NCBI GenBank assembly: GCA_021785155.1
Contig: JAJYGE010000166.1
Span: 1 to 18,202, forward strand
Length of the DNA: 18,202 bases
Origin: Planctomycetota bacterium
GTDB lineage: Bacteria; Planctomycetota; Phycisphaerae; WQYP01
Direction of reading: 5' to 3'
Below, piece after piece: positions 15,418 through 18,202 of the stretch. Within the stretch, counting starts at the first letter, position 1. The number at the start of each line of letters is the position of its first letter. Under the pieces are notes generated by a model. The model saw only the letters and a list, made by a program, of their open reading frames with translations, made no database searches and had not been told where the DNA came from. The position numbers and the translations under genes are program-made.

Positions 15418-16881
15418 ATGGCTCGTGTAGTTATTCTCGGGGCTGGAATTGCCGGACACACCGCCGCATTATTTCTGCGTCGTCGGTTGCCGCGCACGCA
15501 TCAGGTCACTGTGGTTTCGCCTAAAGACATTTACAACTGGATTCCATCCAACATCTGGGTGGGTGTGGGTGCCATGAAATCCAGTGAGGTTGTCGTGCCG
15601 TTGCGGCCCGTCTACGCGCGGATGAACATTGAATTTATTCAGGGCAAAGCGGTGGAGATTTATCCCGAAGGTTCCGCCGCGGACGCCCCGGCGGGACCTT
15701 ATGTGGCCGTGGAGCTTACCGCCGGGGAGCAAAAGGGCACCCGGCAGCGTCTGGCTTACGATTACCTTATCAATGCCACCGGGCCTAAGCTGAATTTCGC
15801 GGCTACCGCGGGACTTGGGCCGGAGGCCTTTACGCAATCGGTCTGCACCTTTGAACACGCGGATAAAGCATCGGCGGCATTTCTGGCGTGCATCGCGGAG
15901 ATGAAAAAAGGCGTCAAGAAAACACTGGTCGTTGGTACGGGGCACGGTATGTGCACCTGCGAGGGAGCGGCGTTTGAATATGTGCTGAACGTGGAATTTG
16001 AACTTCGACGCCATGGCGTACGCAACATGGCCACGCTGGTATTTATTACCAATGAAGCGCAATTGGGTGATTTTGGGGTTGATGGCATGTATTTTCGGCG
16101 CGGTGGGTACGTGGTACATAGCCGCACCTTTGCCGAGTCGCTGTTTGTCGAACGCGGTATTAAATGGATAGCCGGCGCGCATGTTCAAAAAATTGAAGCA
16201 GATAAAATTTTTTGTGAAACGCTCGACGGTGAAATTCATGAAACCGCCTATGACTTTGCCATGCTGCTTCCTCCCTTCACCGGCACCGGGATGAAAGCCT
16301 TTAATCGAGCGGGCGATGATATAACATCGGACCTGTTCGTTCCCAGCGGCTTTATGAAGGTGGATGCCAACTACACCAAAAAAGAATATCGTGATTGGAA
16401 GGCCGCTGACTGGCCGCGAACCTATCAAAATCCCAAATACAGCAACATGTTTGCCATCGGCATCGCCTTTGCGCCGCCCCATGCAATTTCCATGCCCCGC
16501 ACCAGTGTCCGGGGAACCCCTATTTCACCGGCTCCGCCGCGCACGGGAATGCCCTCCGCGATTATGGGCCGCGTGGTGGCCAATACCATTGTTGATCTGA
16601 TTTTGGGGCAAAAGGGACACACCGCCAAAACCGCCTCCATGGCGGAACTGGGTGCCGCGTGCGTGGCCTCGGCCGGCGCTAACTTCTGGTCCGGCACGGC
16701 GGCATCCATGACGATGTTTCCCATTGTTCCGGATTTTGAGAAATTTCCGGAATATGGCCGCGACTTAAAGTTTACTTTCGGTGATATCGGCTCCGCCGGC
16801 CACTGGATCAAAAAGATTCTCCACTATATGTTTATTTATAAAGCCAAAGCCAGGCCCCTGTGGTGGCTGATTCCGGAGTAA
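15418..16881 (+). CDS. FAD-dependent pyridine nucleotide-disulfide oxidoreductase, sulfide:quinone oxidoreductase-like
   Basis: It has 487 aa from the ATG at 15418, preceded by GAGGT 7 nt upstream; the frame is open further upstream inside the aldolase gene, but nothing there resembles the family. The N-terminal FAD-binding Rossmann motif is GAGIAG (residues 8-13). A second nucleotide motif, VVGTGHGMCTCEGAAFEY (171-188), and an INATGPKL (118-125) follow the SQR/NDH-2 layout. Cysteines C143 and C179/C181 occupy positions like those of the first two SQR redox cysteines, while the region near residues 350-380, where the third usually lies, has none. SQR passes electrons from sulfide to membrane quinone; the hydrophobic, amphipathic C-terminus (HWIKKILHYMFIYKAKARPLWWLIPE) would suit membrane attachment. 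The substrate is uncertain because of the missing cysteine. Confidence 0.8.
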   Translation: MARVVILGAGIAGHTAALFLRRRLPRTHQVTVVSPKDIYNWIPSNIWVGVGAMKSSEVVVPLRPVYARMNIEFIQGKAVEIYPEGSAADAPAGPYVAVELTAGEQKGTRQRLAYDYLINATGPKLNFAATAGLGPEAFTQSVCTFEHADKASAAFLACIAEMKKGVKKTLVVGTGHGMCTCEGAAFEYVLNVEFELRRHGVRNMATLVFITNEAQLGDFGVDGMYFRRGGYVVHSRTFAESLFVERGIKWIAGAHVQKIEADKIFCETLDGEIHETAYDFAMLLPPFTGTGMKAFNRAGDDITSDLFVPSGFMKVDANYTKKEYRDWKAADWPRTYQNPKYSNMFAIGIAFAPPHAISMPRTSVRGTPISPAPPRTGMPSAIMGRVVANTIVDLILGQKGHTAKTASMAELGAACVASAGANFWSGTAASMTMFPIVPDFEKFPEYGRDLKFTFGDIGSAGHWIKKILHYMFIYKAKARPLWWLIPE

Positions 16882-17066
16882 GAACGTGAAAAGTGATGAT
16901 TCAATTCCTTTTGCCCCCCGGCCTACACGAGCCACGCGATTCTTCCGAACCTTCGTGCCATGGCAGTTCCTCAAGTTTATATCCATTAATCTTAAAATGA
17001 TTCGGATGATTCGTAAATCACATTAAGGCCTCGCGACAACGCCAAACTTTTCTATGCCGTCAACGC
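16882..17066. other. Short spacer between SQR-like and ATPase genes
   Basis: About 185 bp before the ATPase promoter. I see no strong terminator hairpin with a T-run; the region 16970-17030 is AT-rich with scattered short palindromes such as GATTCGGATGATTCG. Nothing more can be supported. Confidence 0.4.
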
Positions 17067-17094
17067 TTGGCAAAACGTGAAAATCATATAAAAT
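17067..17094 (+). promoter_or_regulatory. Putative promoter of the metal ATPase gene, probably leaderless
   Basis: TTGGCA (17067-17072), a 16-bp spacer and TAAAAT (17089-17094) make a good sigma-70-like promoter. The expected start, about 7 nt downstream near 17101, falls at the ATG at 17102. No Shine-Dalgarno precedes the ATG, so both facts fit a leaderless mRNA. Confidence 0.5.
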
Positions 17095-17101
17095 AACGCC
17101 A

Positions 17102-18202
17102 ATGGATCAAGATATACACAATAGAACGTCCGCGTCGCATCGCGGCGCGGACACAGACGCTTCCGCGCCGGTTGGTGTCCCGCATTGGCGAACGCTCTGG
17201 GGCCGGCGGCAAATGATCATTGCCACGCTGGCGGTACTGGGCATACTGGCGAATTTATTTCTGCGCTTTGTGCTCCATGTCGCGCCGCAACTTTATGATG
17301 CGCCGCTGCTTATCACACTGGCCGTTGGCGGAATTCCCCTGGTGGGTGAACTGCTGGTTAAATTGCTGCATCGGCAATTCGGATCCGATCTTCTGGCGGG
17401 CATCTCCATTGTGACGGCCGCACTGCTGGATCAATATCTGGCCGGGGCGCTGGTGGTGCTGATGCTTTCCGGAGGGGAAACTCTGGAACGCTATGCCGTG
17501 GGCAGCGCTTCATCCGTGCTGCGCGCTTTGGCGGGCCGCATGCCGCAGATTGCCCATAAAAAGCGGGGAAGTAAGATTGTGGACGTCGCGCTTAACGATG
17601 TTGCCATCGGCGATGAATTGCAGGTTTTTCCGCATGAACTTTGTCCCGTTGATGGTGTGGTGGTTGCGGGGCACGGGGTGATGGATGAGGCGTATCTGAC
17701 CGGTGAGCCGTTCAAAATTTCCAAAACTCCCGGCTCCAGCGTGCTTTCCGGAGCTATTAACGGTGAAAGCGTGCTGGATATAAAAGCCACACAATTGGCG
17801 GTTGATTCACGTTACGCCAAAATCATGCGGGTCATGCAGGCCAGCGAACATGACCGTCCGCAACTGCGGCGGCTGGGAGATCAGTTGGGCGCGTTTTACA
17901 CGCCGCTGGCCGTGGCGGTGGCAATTCTGGCCTGGATAATCAGCGGCCAGGCGGTGCGCTTTCTGGCGGTGTTGGTCATCGCCACACCCTGCCCGCTGTT
18001 AATCGCCATCCCCGTAGCCATTATCGGTGCCATTTCTCTTTCCGCCCGGCGGGGAATTATTATTAAAAAGCCGGTAGTGCTGGAACAGGTGGAAGCTTGC
18101 CGCACCATTATTTTTGACAAAACCGGCACGCTGACTTACGGCGAACCAAGCCTCGCAAGCGTGCGGACACGCCCGGGGGTTGATGGTAATGAAAGTCTGA
18201 TG
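17102..18202 (+). CDS. P1B-type heavy-metal-translocating ATPase (partial, continues past the window)
   Basis: An inner-membrane ion pump driven by ATP. The frame is open from the ATG at 17102 through the last base (367 codons), so the C-terminal nucleotide-binding region is outside the window. There is no N-terminal heavy-metal-associated domain: residues 1-36 are polar, then membrane spans lie at about 38-60, 67-90, 96-125, 265-282 and 284-310. The actuator motif TGEP is at 200-203, the ion-channel motif TPCPL is at 295-299, and the phosphorylation site D339-KTGT is intact. TPCP, rather than the common CPC, is seen in a subgroup of P1B ATPases; the metal cannot be named from it. The promoter immediately upstream suggests it is a separate transcription unit from the SQR-like gene. 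Confidence 0.9.
   Translation, partial: MDQDIHNRTSASHRGADTDASAPVGVPHWRTLWGRRQMIIATLAVLGILANLFLRFVLHVAPQLYDAPLLITLAVGGIPLVGELLVKLLHRQFGSDLLAGISIVTAALLDQYLAGALVVLMLSGGETLERYAVGSASSVLRALAGRMPQIAHKKRGSKIVDVALNDVAIGDELQVFPHELCPVDGVVVAGHGVMDEAYLTGEPFKISKTPGSSVLSGAINGESVLDIKATQLAVDSRYAKIMRVMQASEHDRPQLRRLGDQLGAFYTPLAVAVAILAWIISGQAVRFLAVLVIATPCPLLIAIPVAIIGAISLSARRGIIIKKPVVLEQVEACRTIIFDKTGTLTYGEPSLASVRTRPGVDGNESLM

Noticed and set aside
15469..16482. A 337-codon open frame on the minus strand inside the SQR-like gene
   Set aside because: It is a shadow of a well-supported FAD enzyme on the other strand and shows no recognisable motif.
1..18202. CRISPR array, toxin-antitoxin pair, anti-phage system or retron
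   Set aside because: No regularly spaced direct repeats and no matching gene pairs were seen. The only reverse transcriptase is the group II intron remnant, which is recognised by its maturase domain and domain V.

Overview
The window looks like a chromosomal segment from a Planctomycetota-type (PVC superphylum) bacterium. This is an inference from gene content: a polytopic TMTC-like membrane protein ending in TPRs, CsrA next to RlmN, and a uronate-catabolism group, all in mid-GC DNA. No rRNA or tRNA gene was seen to confirm it.

Layout. 97-1798 (minus): a 44-bp palindrome, then cysS. 1911-4031 (minus): the GT-C/TPR membrane protein. 4032-4482: non-coding DNA with the csrA leader. 4483-5936 (plus): csrA and rlmN. 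6076-7371 (minus): a GGDEF diguanylate cyclase, preceded by an unusual structured leader at about 7400-7557. 7751-8475 (minus): the decayed 3' half of a group II intron, whose reverse transcriptase has lost its catalytic core but whose domain V is still recognisable. 8517-8780: a RAYT transposase scrap and a REP-like hairpin. 8834-11254 (plus): an ACS-family hexuronate-type transporter and a KDG-kinase-like sugar kinase. 11290-13598 (minus): a secreted, probably (alpha/alpha)6-fold, carbohydrate-active protein split by a frameshift. 13599-14326: non-coding DNA with two repeat structures. 14327-16881 (plus): class II fructose-bisphosphate aldolase and an SQR-like flavoprotein. 17102-end (plus): a P1B-type metal ATPase cut by the window edge.

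Function. The transporter, kinase and secreted protein form a plausible uronate-using module: sugar acid is released outside, imported, and the keto-deoxy acid is phosphorylated. The aldolase downstream could take up the resulting triose phosphates. CysS, CsrA and RlmN are housekeeping or global-control genes.

Most notable signals. (1) A 146-bp RAYT-derived repeat, about 85% identical by hand alignment, lies upstream of both the transporter and the secreted protein in the same orientation relative to each gene, and so frames the uronate module as an inverted pair. (2) A compact nested RNA fold sits exactly where a transcript of the GGDEF gene would begin. (3) Two GGA hairpins lie 21 nt apart in the csrA leader, one over the Shine-Dalgarno. 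(4) The group II intron shows a clean internal deletion. I found no clear evidence for a wholly new multi-gene system.
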